Source: Spiroplasma poulsonii (GTDB taxonomy: Bacteria; Bacillota_I; Bacilli_A; Mycoplasmatales; Mycoplasmataceae). Taken from it: DNA of 64,000 nt. The stretch spans positions 684,260 through 748,259 of the forward strand of contig NZ_CM020866.1 in NCBI RefSeq assembly GCF_009866525.1. Reading direction: 5' to 3'. Position 1 is the stretch's first letter. Each line of letters starts with the position of its first letter. Shown piece by piece: positions 44,434 through 56,074 of the stretch. The notes under the pieces are model-generated. The model worked only from the letters and a program-made list of their open reading frames with translations. It ran no database searches and was not told the origin of the DNA. Made by a program: the position numbers and the translations under genes.

Positions 44434-44694
44434 ATGCCAATAGAAAGCAAAAATAGTATAAAAAATAAAATATTAGAGCGAGTAGAAAATACTGCTGCTT
44501 ATTCAAAAGAAAATTTAATAAGAAAAGAAAAAAGAAGAACAACAGATATGATACCCAATATGTATTGTGATAAAAAACTTGTGGAAGCATTTAGACAAGA
44601 AGCCGAAAGTAAAAAATGATTATATACAACTTTAATGAATGAAATTCTTAAAGAACGTTATGGAAAGGAAAACAACAACAATGAAGATGATTAG
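44434..44694 (+). CDS. Small partition-linked DNA-binding-like protein
   Basis: 86 aa, AGGAG at 44420. Basic N-terminal half (ENLIRKEKRRTTDMIPN) and a short strand-helix-helix C-terminus (NMYCDKKLVEAFRQEAESKKWLYTTLMNEIL), which looks like a ribbon-helix-helix protein. It overlaps parA by 14 nt, so the two are translationally coupled. It is likely the repressor or centromere-binding partner of ParA. Confidence 0.65.
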
Positions 44695-45418
44695 TTTTTG
44701 TAACAAAAAAGGTGGGGTAGGGAAAACGACATTATGCAAAAATGTCGCCTATAAATTTGCTTTGGAAAACAAAAAAGTTTTAGTAATTGATTTAGATAGT
44801 CAAGGTACCATAACATTAGAATTGCAACAAGATAATACAGATATTAATAAAACAATGGCAAAAATAATTGCTTCTGTTGAAGATATAAGTATTGATAAAA
44901 TTATTCAGTCAACAAAGTATAAAAATATAGATATTATTGCTTCTAGTGAAAAAGTTAGAAAATCAATCTTTTTAATAAAAGATTTATATGAAGAAAAAGA
45001 AAGATATTTAATTGGTGATTTAATTTATAAAATTAATAAAGAAATTTTTGACAATTATGATTATGTGTTGATTGACTATCCACCAACTGTTGATGAATTG
45101 AGTTTAAATTTTTTATTAATTAGTGATTTGGTTTTAATTCCAATAAATAGTGGTTTAGGTAGCTATAAAGGTATTGTTGATTTAAAAAATACTTTAAATT
45201 ATATTACTAATATTGATAAAAGAGATATGCCATTTATTAAATTAGTTTTCAATAATATAAAAGAAAATGAAAATACATCTAATATATTAGAGTGGTTAGC
45301 AGAAAAAAAATATACTAATTATTTAATAAAAAATAATATTAGACTTCTTGCATTACTTGTTAAAAAATTGCAAATATTTGTAAAAAAGATACTAATAGAA
45401 AAATATAATTTTAATTAA
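44681..45418 (+). pseudogene. ParA/Soj-type partition ATPase, truncated by IS copy F
   Basis: ATG 44681 (AAAGGA at 44664) is preferred over the upstream ATG 44639, because MKMISFCNKKGGVGKTT is the usual ParA start (deviant Walker A, residues 9-17). VLVIDLDSQG and DYVLIDYPPT follow. After residue about 220 the frame runs into the IS and ends with 26 IS-derived residues, replacing the last helices. ParA with a small coupled partner indicates a plasmid or plasmid-like element integrated here. Confidence 0.82.
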
Positions 45419-46328
45419 TTATGTTTTTTATTTAAAAATTTAATATTTTTCCACAACGAAAAATTAATTTATTATTTAAATTATTTAATTTTAAATAAAT
45501 ATTTTATGTTAAATATAATAATTGTAAATTATAAATTGAGGCAATTAAATTAAATCTTAAACCAAATCTTTTTCTTCGATTACGATATTTTTCTGTAATA
45601 ATTTTAAATTTTTTAAGAATAGCAAAAATATTTTCAATAATAATTCTCATTTTTGAAACTAGTCTATTATATTGCTTTTGTTCTTTGTTTAAAGGGTTTT
45701 TCTTTGTTTTCTTTGTAGGTATTAGAACATTATTGTGATTTTTTTGTATTCCTTGATAACCACTATCAACTATTAATTTGGTATTTTTTAAAATTGGGAT
45801 TTTTGATTCTTTAAATAAAGCATAATCATGTTTTTTTCCGAGCGAAAAACTTGTTGCAATAATTTTTTTGGTTTCTTGTTCGATAATTACTTGTGTTTTG
45901 ATCGTGTGTTTTTTCTTTTTACCAGAATAAGATTGTTTTTGTCTTTTTTTGGGCGTTGGATTGGAGTTTCGGTAGCATCAATAATAATAGTTTTATCATT
46001 AAAATAATCATTTATTAGTGCTTTTTTACCAGCAAGTTGTTGAAAATCAGAGTTTTTAATTAAAATATCTTCAATTCACTTAATATTACGATAACAATTA
46101 GCCTCACTAATATCAAAACTTTTACCAAGATGAAAATAAGTCTGATATTCTCGTCAATATAATAAAGTCATCAATAATCTATTTTCTAATGATAATTTAT
46201 TAGTTTTACCACCTTTTTTAAATTTTTCTATTTCAGCAACTTTTAAAATATCTAACATTTTATTAAAAGTGGATTTTTTATTCCTGTTAATCTTAACCAT
46301 TCTCTATCATTAAGAGTATTAAATTTAT
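45342..46328 (-). mobile_element. IS5-like element, copy F (truncated)
   Basis: The left end is complete (TA at 45340-45341). The right end is lost where copy G begins, at AAATTTAT within the transposase start region. Confidence 0.9.
45504..46328 (-). pseudogene. IS5-like transposase, copy F, lacking its start
   Basis: The first codons are missing, and the T run near 46272 is six long instead of seven, shifting the frame. The remainder matches the other copies. Confidence 0.88.
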
Positions 46329-46330
46329 TA

Positions 46331-47399
46331 GACTTCTTGCATTACTTACTTGTTAAAAAATTGCAAATATTTGTAAAAAAGATACTAATAGAAAAATATA
46401 ATTTTAATTAATTATGTTTTTTATTTAAAAATTTAATATTTTTCCACAACGAAAAATTAATTTATTATTTAAATTATTTAATTTTAAATAAATATTTTAT
46501 GTTAAATATAATAATTGTAAATTATAAATTGAGGCAATTAAATTAAATCTTAAACCAAATCTTTTTCTTCGATTACGATATTTTTCTGTAATAATTTTAA
46601 ATTTTTTAAGAATAGCAAAAATATTTTCAATAATAATTCTCATTTTTGAAACTAGTCTATTATATTGCTTTTGTTCTTTGTTTAAAGGGTTTTTCTTTGT
46701 TTTCTTTGTAGGTATTAGAACATTATTGTGATTTTTTTGTATTCCTTGATAACCACTATCAACTATTAATTTGGTATTTTTTAAAATTGGGATTTTTGAT
46801 TCTTTAAATAAAGCATAATCATGTTTTTTTCCGAGCGAAAAACTTGTTGCAATAATTTTTTTGGTTTCTTGTTCGATAATTACTTGTGTTTTGATCGTGT
46901 GTTTTTTCTTTTTACCAGAATAAGATTGTTTTTGTCTTTTTTTGGGCGTTGGATTGGAGTTTCGGTAGCATCAATAATAATAGTTTTATCATTAAAATAA
47001 TCATTTATTAGTGCTTTTTTACCAGCAAGTTGTTGAAAATCAGAGTTTTTAATTAAAATATCTTCAATTCACTTAATATTACGATAACAATTAGCCTCAC
47101 TAATATCAAAACTTTTACCAAGATGAAAATAAGTCTGATATTCTCGTCAATATAATAAAGTCATCAATAATCTATTTTCTAATGATAATTTATTAGTTTT
47201 ACCACCTTTTTTAAATTTTTCTATTTCAGCAACTTTTAAAATATCTAACATTTTATTAAAAGTGGATTTTTTTATTCATGTTAATCTTAACCATTCTCTA
47301 TCATTAAGAGTATTAAATTTATTATTGTTCATATTTTTATGTCCTCATAAATTATATTTTATAATAATATTTTAATAAAAAAGGGTATCGCAAGAAGTC
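46331..47399 (-). mobile_element. IS5-like element, copy G
   Basis: 1069 bp: a 4-bp duplication (ACTTACTT) near the left end. TA flanks at 46329-46330 and 47400-47401. It abuts copy F in direct orientation. Confidence 0.92.
46497..47332 (-). CDS. IS5-family-like transposase (copy G), -1 frameshift
   Basis: Both frames are open. One change near the N-terminus turns a Gly codon into TGA (Trp in this code; RLTWIKK for RLTGIKK), which may impair it. Confidence 0.8.
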
Positions 47400-47401
47400 T
47401 A

Positions 47402-47611
47402 ATGTTTTTATTAGCATATGTTATTTCATTACTAGTGTGGTACTTTGCAATTGATATTATTCTCCATCAGTTTAAGTTTGTTATTAATTTACCATTAAAT
47501 TGACAAACACCAGTTTAAGTTGGGGTTATTATTAGTGTAATTTTAGTTTTATTATGACTATTATCAATGTATTTGGTAAAAAAACGGAAACTAAATGAAC
47601 TAACAGAATAA
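47402..47611 (+). pseudogene. Membrane protein fragment
   Basis: It begins at the IS copy G junction: MFLLAYVISLLVWYFAIDII..., TAA at 47516-47518 in frame, then VGVIISVILVLLWLLSMYLVKKRK to TAA 47609-47611. These are two hydrophobic segments of a former membrane protein that lost its N-terminus. Family not recognised. Confidence 0.55.
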
Positions 47612-47618
47612 AATAGGT

Positions 47619-47880
47619 TATAATGTAATTATAAAATTTCAGATTAAATCGTTGAATTATGAGTAGTACTTTCTAACTTAAGGCACAGAGAAGTTATGGG
47701 TGGTGGAAATAACTGCTTAGGTGGTTAGGAATTCACCTAAGGAGAGCTGCTAATCCCAGCCGGATTATTATTTTTATAATAATTCGTTACCTGTAATTAA
47801 GGCTAATTTATTAGTAAAGAAAGGATGGTACCGTAAGTAATTACTCCTTGTTTATATTTTGATATAAGCAAGGTTTTTTG
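47619..47880 (+). promoter_or_regulatory. Promoter and T-box leader of pheST
   Basis: TATAAT at 47619-47624 starts a leader with stem I features (GAGTAGTA near 47658) and a TTC at 47732-47734 that fits a Phe specifier. The T-box GGATGGTACCG is at 47823-47833. The terminator CCTTG...CAAGG plus T6 is at 47846-47880. Uncharged tRNA-Phe would stabilise the antiterminator and switch on pheST. Confidence 0.88.
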
Positions 47881-47915
47881 TTACTTAATAATCATTCAAA
47901 AGAAAGGAAAAAACC

Positions 47916-48953
47916 ATGGAAAAAGAATTAGAATTATTATTCACCACAGCAACTGAAAAAATTAACGCCGCAACAACGACGGCTGAATTAGCGGCGTTAC
48001 AATTAGAATATCTCGGGAAAAAATCAATTTTAAATGAACTTTTAAAGAAAATGAAAGATATTAGTCATGAAGAGCGTTTAACGGTTGGCAAACGAGCAAA
48101 TGTTATTAAAACAACATTAACAGAATTATGTAAAGCAAAGAAAAGCGAATTAGAAAATGTGATGGCGATGGCAATGTTTGAACAAGAAAAAATTGATTTG
48201 TCATTACCCGGATATAATTTAACATTAGCAACAAAACATCCGTTAAACCAAGTTATTGATGAAATTTCACAATTATTTCAAGAGTTAGGTTATGATATTG
48301 TTTTTGGAACCGAAGTTGAAGATGATGAATATAACTTTCAACGTTTAAATTTACCAATTGGTCATCCAGCACGTGATATGCAAGATACCTTTTATATTAC
48401 GAAGAATACTTTATTACGAACACATTGCACAAATATGACAGCACGTGCAATTTCGCAAATGAAAAGAAAAGATGAAATTGTCGCAATGATTTCAACAGGG
48501 AATACTTATCGACGTGATGATGATGATGCAACACATTCGCACCAATTTATGCAAGTGGATGGTTTTTTAATTGCTCCGCACACTAGTTTTGCTAATTTAA
48601 AATGAACAATTCAATACTTTTGTCAAAGAATGTTCGGTGAAAATACTAAGATTCGTTTACGACCAAGTTTCTTCCCTTTTACCGAACCTTCGGTTGAAGT
48701 GGATGTTACTTGTGTTAATTGCCATGGTCAAGGTTGCTCAATTTGCAAACAAACAGGATGAATTGAAATTATGGGGGCTGGAATGATTAATCCGTTGGTT
48801 TATCAAGCTTGCGGTCAAGACCCAGATTTAACTGGGTTTGCCTTTGGGATTGGGATTGAACGAATTGCAATGATTAAATATGGGATTGATGATATTCGTC
48901 GGTTTTATACAAATGATGTTCGCTTTTTAGAACAGTTTAAGAAATTTGATTAG
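47916..48953 (+). CDS. pheS: Phenylalanine--tRNA ligase alpha subunit
   Basis: 345 aa class II synthetase alpha chain. An N-terminal coiled coil (residues 1-90) is followed by the catalytic core: [57 protein letters not shown] (motif 2) and [17 protein letters not shown] (motif 3). Start ATG 47916 with AAAGGAAAA. It pairs with PheT as alpha2beta2. Confidence 0.97.
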
Positions 48954-48963
48954 GAGGTCCATG

Positions 48964-51360
48964 ATGATTATTACAAGAAAATGATTAAATAAATATATTG
49001 ATTTTGAAGATATTACTAATGATGAAATTGCTGCGGCATTAAATAGTTTAGGGTTTGAGGTTGAACGCACTCATAATTTTGATCGTAATAGTAACGTTGT
49101 TTGTGGTCGCATTCAAGTTGTAAATGAAATTCCTGACACGCATTTAAAATTTTGCTTAGTTGATACAGCACAAGAATTAGTTGATCCAATTGTTTGCGGG
49201 GCTAAAAATCCAACTGAAAATGGTTATGCTGTTGTTGCAAAACCAGGAGCTGCTTTAGCAAATGGGATGAAAATTGAACCACGCCAAATTAAAGGATACG
49301 CTTCGGAAGGAATGTTGTGTTCGTTAAGTGAATTAGGTATTTCTGAGAAGTATTTAACAGACCAAGAAAAAGATGAAATTATTTTAAGTTTTAATGAAAA
49401 AGAAGTTTCTTATGACATGATTGGAGCTGATGATGTTTTAGTAAAAATTGGTTTAACAGATTATTTATTTGAAATTGATTTAACCTTAAATCGAAGTGAT
49501 TGTTTAAGTGCTTATGAATTGGCCCGTGAATTGGCTCGTTATTTTAATCGTGAATTATATCCGTTAGAACTTGAATCAACAGAGAATTTAAAAGAATATC
49601 AAAATCCATTAAAAGTGACGTTAGATTCAACTGCTGTAGAATCAGCCATTAGTGTTAATGTCAAGTTGACAGCAGAACAAACACCATTAAAACTGGCGGA
49701 ACGAGTATGATTAAAAATTAATGAATATAAATCAGATGTTACTGATCCATTGGGAGATTTAGTAATTAAAACAACGTTAGAAACAGGACAACCATTATTA
49801 ATTTATGATTTTAATAAAATTAAAGGAACTTTAGAAATTACTGATAATTATGAAAATGACACTTTTGCAATTAAAAAAGGTGATTTAGTTGTTGTTGATG
49901 GTGATGAATTTGTTGAATTAATTGGGGTGCGGGTAAATCCAACGTATGCTGTTAGTGCCAAGACTGTTGAAATTACTGTTTTAGCATTACATTTAAATCA
50001 TATCGTTATGCGTCAACAACAACAAAAAGTTGGGATTAGTAATATTAATTTACAACGTTATATTAAACCACTTAGTTATGCTACAGTTGGGTTAGGACTA
50101 TCACGTTATTTATACTTGTTAAAAATTAATGGTTTTTTAGAAGAATTATCTGCTTTAAATTTTATTAAAGAATATAAAAAAGCAGTTGAACCAATTAGTA
50201 TTAGCTTAACTGAAATTAACGAGTTAATTGGCCATAATTTTCAGTTAGGAGATATTAAAACTTTATTAGAACCATTAGCGTTTCGCTTACAAGAAACAGG
50301 GGAAAAACTATTAGTAACTCCGCCCGTAACAAGAACTGATATTTTTCAAAAAGCAGATTTAATTGAAGAAATTGCGCGTTTGTTTGGTTATGATCAAATT
50401 ACACCACAGCCACCAATTCTTCCTAACATAGCAAAAGCAAAACGCCCCCATGAAAAAACAATGAAGAATTTTGAAACATTTTTGTTAAATAATGGTTTTT
50501 ATCAAGCAAAAACTTATGCTTTAGTTAGTACAAAGGAAATTGAAAATTTTAACTTTTTTGGTTATCAAAAACCATACCATTTATTATCACCATTATCCCA
50601 AGAACACGAAGTAATGCGTTTAAGTTTAACAAATAGTTTATTAGAAAGTATTGCTTATAACAATGCCCACAATAATAAAAATATAAAATTATTTACGGTT
50701 GAAAAAATTTATGCCAATGATGGGGAAAATTATTATCATGGGGCATTTGTTAGTCAAACAGAAATTGTCCAAAATAAAGCAACTGGCGAGCAATTAACAA
50801 ATTCATATTATTATATGAAAAGTTTACTAGAAGCTTATCTTGAAAGTGAACAAATTGATTTAAATATGTTAACTTATCAACCAGCACCAGCAAATAATGT
50901 TTATCATCCATATCAAACAAGTGAAGTTTGATTAGAGAAACAATTATTAGCGGTGGTTGGTGTGGTTCATCTCGTTTATAGTAAAGAACATGATTTAAAA
51001 TCACCAGTTTATTTTGGTGAAATTAATTTTGAAGTAATTTTTAATTATTTGGCAAAAAAAAGAACTTTCTTTGCTGATCTTTATAAGTTTACCCCAAGTA
51101 GTCGTGATATTTCAATTTGAGTTCCAAACGAATTAAACTATCAAGATATTAAAGCAACAATTTTAACAGAAGTAAAAGATGTTGTTACAATGGAAGTGAT
51201 TGACCAATATTTTGATGAAAAAACAATGCCAAATCATCGTGCTTTAACAATTAGTTTTACTTTTAATAATATGATAAAACAATTAACAGAAGCAGATGTT
51301 AATCAACAATTTGATAAAATTAAAGCTAATTTAGCAACGTTAAAATTACAAATTCGTTAA
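48964..51360 (+). CDS. pheT: Phenylalanine--tRNA ligase beta subunit
   Basis: 798 aa. N-terminal tRNA-binding OB domain (VCGRIQVVNEIPDTHLKFCLVDT, CGAKNP), B3/B4 editing domain (FEIDLTLNRSDCLSAYELAREL), B5 (LIEEIARLFGYDQI) and a C-terminal ferredoxin-like anticodon-binding domain (FYKFTPSSRDISIWVP read FADLYKFTPSSRD). Shine-Dalgarno AGGAGG at 48952-48957 overlaps the pheS stop and favours ATG 48964 over the adjacent ATG 48961. A frame with many TGA Trp codons. Confidence 0.95.
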
Positions 51361-51393
51361 AAAAATGAAACAGATTGCTCTATTTCATTTTTT
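51361..51393. terminator. Terminator after pheT
   Basis: AAAAATGAAA (51361-51370) and TTTCATTTTT (51383-51392) around a 12-nt loop. It lies between convergent pheT and the RpiR gene. Confidence 0.75.
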
Positions 51394-52222
51394 TAACATA
51401 TTCATGTCATTCATCAATTGCCAAGTAATAATCTTGATATTCTTCATTATGAGTTGGATGGTATTTGGCAATTAGCATCCCAAATATTATATTAATTAAC
51501 ATTAAACGTGAAATATAACGAGGATTATCAACATAGAAATTTAAAATTTCTGTATTTTCTAAAGTTAATTTTTGAACATTAGAGGGACCTTTATATTCTT
51601 TGTTAATTGTTAATAAAATAATTTGAACATTACGTTTTGTTGCAATTTCAATTAGAAAATGATATTCAGCATCTTGTAAACTTTTAGAAACTAAGATTAG
51701 GAGATCTCCTGAACCAAGTGTTTCAATGATTTGAATTGTTGCATAATAGTTTGATAAATAAGTTGAATTATATTTTAAAATATTTAAGTGGAGATTTAAG
51801 TTATCACAAATTAAGGAATGACGACTAATTCCCCAAATAACAATACGGTTACTATTATGAATCGTATCAATAATTTGTTCTAACTGGTTTATTTTTAAAT
51901 TGCGATAAGTTTCATCCAAAGCATAGGTATGTAACTTATAAATATTATCAATAACATTATGTAAGGTTGTGTCATCTTCTTGGATATCAAATTCTTTAAT
52001 ATTATTATATTTTCCAGCAACTCAGACTTTGAATTTACTATAATTTTCAAAACCTAATTTTTTAATTAATCGACTTAATGTTGATGTATTAATAAAAAGA
52101 CTGTCAGCTAATTTATTGATAGTTAATTCTAGAACACTCTGAATGTCATTATTTAACTTTTCAATTAATTGAATTTGTAATTCAGTTAATTGGTTTTCTT
52201 TGTCATATGTTATTATTTTCAT
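51380..52222 (-). CDS. RpiR-family transcriptional regulator (HTH plus SIS)
   Basis: 280 aa. N-terminal helix-turn-helix (LTINKLADSLFINTSTLSRLIKKLGF, residues about 33-60) and C-terminal SIS sugar-phosphate domain (IVIWGISRHSLICDNLN, SGDLLILVSKSLQDAEYHFLI). In frame past a TGA, it ends WHEYVKKMK at TAG 51380-51382, inside the shared terminator. It would respond to a phosphosugar; no target gene lies next to it. Confidence 0.85.
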
Positions 52223-52364
52223 GGCGGTTCCTCATTTTTACTCATTTTCGCTTTAAACATAAATGTATAATTATATTATAACAATAATTTTCCAAAAAAA
52301 TTTTATTCATCAAATTAATTGTAGGGAAAAATCTGTTAAAATTAATAGTAAATGGGGGAAAATA

Positions 52365-52883
52365 ATGATTTATACAGAAGCAGATTTGATCAAACAACCA
52401 ATAATTACCATTGAAACAGCTCTAATTATTACTGATGAATTATTAGCTTATTCACCAAATATTAAAGCGCTAAATAATGTTGTTATTACCGGGGTTCTTA
52501 CTTATCATGCAAGTTTGAATGCAGTTAATGTTGTTGCAACAATTCAAGGCGAAATCGTTGTTGAAGACGCCCGAACTTTAGAACATTTTAAGGTCCCAAT
52601 TAATTTAAAATGAAACGATGAATATAGTTTTAAATTTTTTAAAAAAAGTGATATTAATTATTTAAATGAACAAAACTTTGATATAATAAAATATGCGTGA
52701 GATGAAATAATTATGAATATTCCTATTAATTTATCAAAAAATAGTGATAAAATAATTAGTGGTGATTCAACTTGGCAAGTTTTTTTAGAAGATGAATTTG
52801 CAGCATATCAGGCCACTCAAGTGGATTCACGATGAGAACAATTACACGAGAAATTGGTTAAAACAACAAAGGAGGGGAAATAA
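52365..52883 (+). CDS. YceD/DUF177 family protein
   Basis: 172 aa, ATG 52365 after GGGGGAAA. It has the family pattern: N-terminal helix, a strand pair ([34 protein letters not shown], read in two halves) and a C-terminal D.RWEQLHEKL. The usual two Cys of the family are absent. The family is linked to 23S rRNA/ribosome assembly and always precedes rpmF, as here (stop and start overlap). Confidence 0.82.
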
Positions 52884-53059
52884 TGGCAGTACCATTTCGC
52901 AAAACATCCAAACAGGCAAAAAGAAAACGCCGTACCCATTTTAAATTAGTTGGGGCAACTTTAATAGCATGTAAAAATTGTGGGGCAACAATTAAGCCAC
53001 ACAGAGTTTGTCGTGAATGTGGATATTATAAGAATAAAGAAGTTGTTAGAGTTGATTAA
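52883..53059 (+). CDS. rpmF: 50S ribosomal protein bL32
   Basis: 58 aa. [20 protein letters not shown] is the standard N-terminus, with a zinc ribbon CKNCG and CRECGYY. The start overlaps the yceD stop. Confidence 0.97.
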   Translation: MAVPFRKTSKQAKRKRRTHFKLVGATLIACKNCGATIKPHRVCRECGYYKNKEVVRVD

Positions 53060-53079
53060 TCTAATATTTCATTAACCTG

Positions 53080-53107
53080 AGAATCTTGTTAAAGATTCTT
53101 TTTTTTG
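53080..53107 (+). terminator. Terminator after rpmF
   Basis: AGAATCTT-GTTA-AAGATTCT followed by T8. Confidence 0.85.
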
Positions 53108-53211
53108 TTTTGGTTAAACCAGGGGGAAAAGTGGGAGCATCAATTAATCTTGGTTAAAAACCGGAAAGTTTTAATTGTTAAAAATTACTGTTTTTTGTAA
53201 AAAAATTACTA

Positions 53212-53260
53212 AAAGTGTTGCAAAGTGGGAAATAGTATCATATAATATGTAGGAAAGTGG
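53212..53260 (+). promoter_or_regulatory. mraZ promoter with MraZ boxes
   Basis: TTGCAA (53218-53223), 17-bp spacer, TATAAT (53241-53246). AAAGTG occurs at about 53212, 53222 and 53254, the repeat type bound by MraZ in Mollicutes. The first two overlap the -35 at 10-bp phasing, consistent with autoregulation of the division operon. Confidence 0.8.
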
Positions 53261-53276
53261 GGGATAATGGGATAAA

Positions 53277-53708
53277 ATGGCATTATTAGGAACTTACAAC
53301 CATACTTTAGATGATAAAGGAAGATTAACAATTCCTTCTAAAATGCGAGAGCAATTTAAAGATGAAAAAGTCTTTATATCTCTTGGTTTTGATGGTTGTA
53401 TTGATGTTCGTAATGAAGCAGAATGACTGAAGTGAACGGAAAAAGTTGCTTCAACAGGTCAAGCCACACCCGAAGGGCGGGCATTAACACGGAAAATCAT
53501 GTCAATGTCGGATGAAACTACTTTCGATAATGCTGGACGAATTAAAATCTCGTCCATTTTACAAAATAAAGTAAGTATTACTAAAGATGTTGTGATTATT
53601 GGAAATAACGATCACCTTGAATTATGAGATCCGCAAGTTTGAGAAAGTTATATTGACCAAGCACCAGGAATGGAAGAAGCGGCGAAAAACTTTGAGGAAA
53701 AAATTTAA
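53277..53708 (+). CDS. mraZ: MraZ transcriptional regulator
   Basis: 143 aa, two AbrB-like (SpoVT/MraZ) repeats: LGTYNHTLDDKGRLTIPSKMR at the N-terminus and FDNAGRIKISSILQNKV in the second half. It binds tandem repeats in its own promoter and controls the division cluster. Confidence 0.95.
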
Positions 53709-53711
53709 GCG

Positions 53712-54653
53712 ATGGAATTTAAACATCAAAGTGTTTTATTGCAAGAAGCAATGAGGGGGTTGAACATCATTCCCAATGGGATTTATGTTGATTGTACCTT
53801 AGGACGAGCTGGTCATAGTCTTGAAATTTTAAAACATTTAGCCACTGGAAAGTTATATTGTTTTGAACAAGATGAAGAAGCAATTGTTGCTTCTCAGCAT
53901 GTTTTACAACAAAGTAATTATGATAACTATGAAATTATTAAAAATAACTTTGTTAATTTAGCGGCTGAGTTACAATTACGCCAAATTAAAACGGTTAATG
54001 GCATTTTATATGACCTTGGCGTTTCATCCCCCCAATTAGATGATGACAAACGGGGCTTTAGTTATCGCTATGATAGCGTGTTAGATATGCGGATGAATCA
54101 GCAACAAATATTAACAGCTAAAACAGTTATCAACACTTATTCTATTGCTGCTTTAGCAAAGGTTTTTCAAGAGTATGGGGAAGAACCATTTGCAAAAGTT
54201 ATTGCCAAAAATATTGGGATTGCTCGTGCTGAACAACCAATTGCAACAACATTCGAATTAGTAACAATTATTAAAAAAAGTTTACCGCAAAAAGTTCTTA
54301 AGAAAGCAAAGCATCCCGCAAAACGCATTTTTCAAGCACTACGGATTGAAGTAAATCAAGAATTAGCGGTTTTACAAACATCGTTAGAACAAGCAACAAA
54401 AATGCTAGCTGTTAAAGGACGGTTAGTTGTTATTTCGTTTCATTCGTTAGAAGATCGCATTGTTAAAAAGTATTTTCAAACGTTAACACAAGATCCAAAC
54501 TATGAAATTAATCAACAATTACCAACGGTATCGCATTTTGAAAATAATTACCGGATTATTACCAAAAAAGCAATTGTCCCAGCGTTGGATGAACAAACAC
54601 TTAATCCGCGTAGTGCTAGTGCAAAGTTACGAATATTAGAACGGGTGAAATAA
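53712..54653 (+). CDS. rsmH: 16S rRNA m4C1402 methyltransferase
   Basis: 313 aa. HQSVLLQEAM at the N-terminus, VDCTLGRAGHS (SAM site), YDLGVSSPQLDDDKRGFSYR and FHSLEDRIVK near the C-terminus. Starts 3 nt after mraZ. Confidence 0.96.
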   Translation: MEFKHQSVLLQEAMRGLNIIPNGIYVDCTLGRAGHSLEILKHLATGKLYCFEQDEEAIVASQHVLQQSNYDNYEIIKNNFVNLAAELQLRQIKTVNGILYDLGVSSPQLDDDKRGFSYRYDSVLDMRMNQQQILTAKTVINTYSIAALAKVFQEYGEEPFAKVIAKNIGIARAEQPIATTFELVTIIKKSLPQKVLKKAKHPAKRIFQALRIEVNQELAVLQTSLEQATKMLAVKGRLVVISFHSLEDRIVKKYFQTLTQDPNYEINQQLPTVSHFENNYRIITKKAIVPALDEQTLNPRSASAKLRILERVK

Positions 54654-54690
54654 TATTCAACTTAAAAAATATTAAAGGGAGGTGAGCGAA

Positions 54691-56034
54691 ATGGACTATA
54701 AATTAAAAGAAGTTTATGCTGTGTTAGAAATTAAAAATTATAGTTTTAGTTTTATGGTTGGTGTTTATAGTGAATCACAAATTAAAGTACTCTATAAAAG
54801 ACATCTTGAATATCGTTTTTGTGATAATGGAGTCATTATTGATGAAAAAAATGTTGCAAAAGAATTAGCGAATTTAATTAAAGATGCTAATCGCCAATTG
54901 GGACTTGAAATTGAACGGGTGGCAATTACAGTTCCGGCTAATAATATGACAATTAAAACTTCAACCAAAATGCTAAATTTAACGTATGACCGTTTGGTTA
55001 CTAAGAATGATATTGATTCATTAATTACGTTAGCAAAAGAAGTACCATTATTAGATGATGAAACAGCATTCTTTATTAGACCATATCGTTACATTCTTAA
55101 TGAACAAAAAGCATTATCAGCGCCACCAATCGGGCAGGCGGCGCATAAAGTAAGTATTAAGGCAATTGTTTATGTAACAAAAAAACAAATTATTCAAAGT
55201 ATTTTTGCTACTTTAAAATATGCCAAAATAGAAATTATGGGTATCCTTCCAGAAGGGTTTAGTCTTGCGTGAAATCTTGCATCACCAGTCGATTTGCAGA
55301 ATGGGATTACAATTATTGATTGAGATCATGACAGTATTAAAGCTTACGTCTTTGTTCGTGAAACTTTATCTAACCAAATTATTATTCCGGGTGGAGTTAA
55401 AAAAATTATTAATCGGTTACGTCATATCTTAAACTGTGATAATAAGCAAGCACTAAAATATTTATATAAAATTATTAATTTAAATAATAATAGTAAAGAT
55501 AATTTAATTATTTATAGTAAATATGATCATCAACAACAAAAACAATTAAATTTGACCCATTATGATTTAAAACGAATTGTTAACCGTGTTTTAAGTGAAG
55601 AAATGGAAACATTAAATGAAAAATTGGCACATAGCTTAGGGCGCTATCATTATCCAATTGTTGTTATTGGTGAAATTTTACGAATTAGTGGGTTTAAAGA
55701 AACCTTATTGTCTTTAAATAAAGATCGTAATATTTCAGTTTATACGGCGCCAACATTAGGGGCAAAAGAACCATGAACGACTGGTCTCTTAGGGAATATC
55801 TACTATCAACATTTAGCAAACAAAGTTAGCGCAACAAATGTTCAATCAGTTGATCATCGCTATATTCGTTATCTAAATAATAATCTTGATAAAAAACAGC
55901 GAATGTTACCACCGAATGAGAATGGTCAACCAGGTGGTTCTGGTGGAACACCACAAGGGGTCGTGAATCTTAATCAACAACATTTTAATAGTTCACAACA
56001 ATATCATCAAAAATATTACCAAAATATCAAATAA
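54691..56034 (+). CDS. ftsA: FtsA, actin-like division protein
   Basis: 447 aa, ATG 54691 placed by AGGGAGG 54676-54682 (an upstream GTG at 54682 is inside it). N-terminal strand EVYAVLEIKNYSFSFMVG, SHS2-like insertion (VAITVPANNMTIKTS), phosphate-2 region (ITIIDWDHDSIKAYVFV), IPGGVKKI and VVIGEILRISG. The C-terminus ends with a Gln/Asn-rich tail instead of a clear amphipathic membrane helix. It tethers FtsZ to the membrane in other bacteria. Sequence is divergent; position before ftsZ supports it. Confidence 0.85.
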
Positions 56035-56074
56035 ATAGTACAATATATATATATAAAATGGAGGAGTTAAGGTT

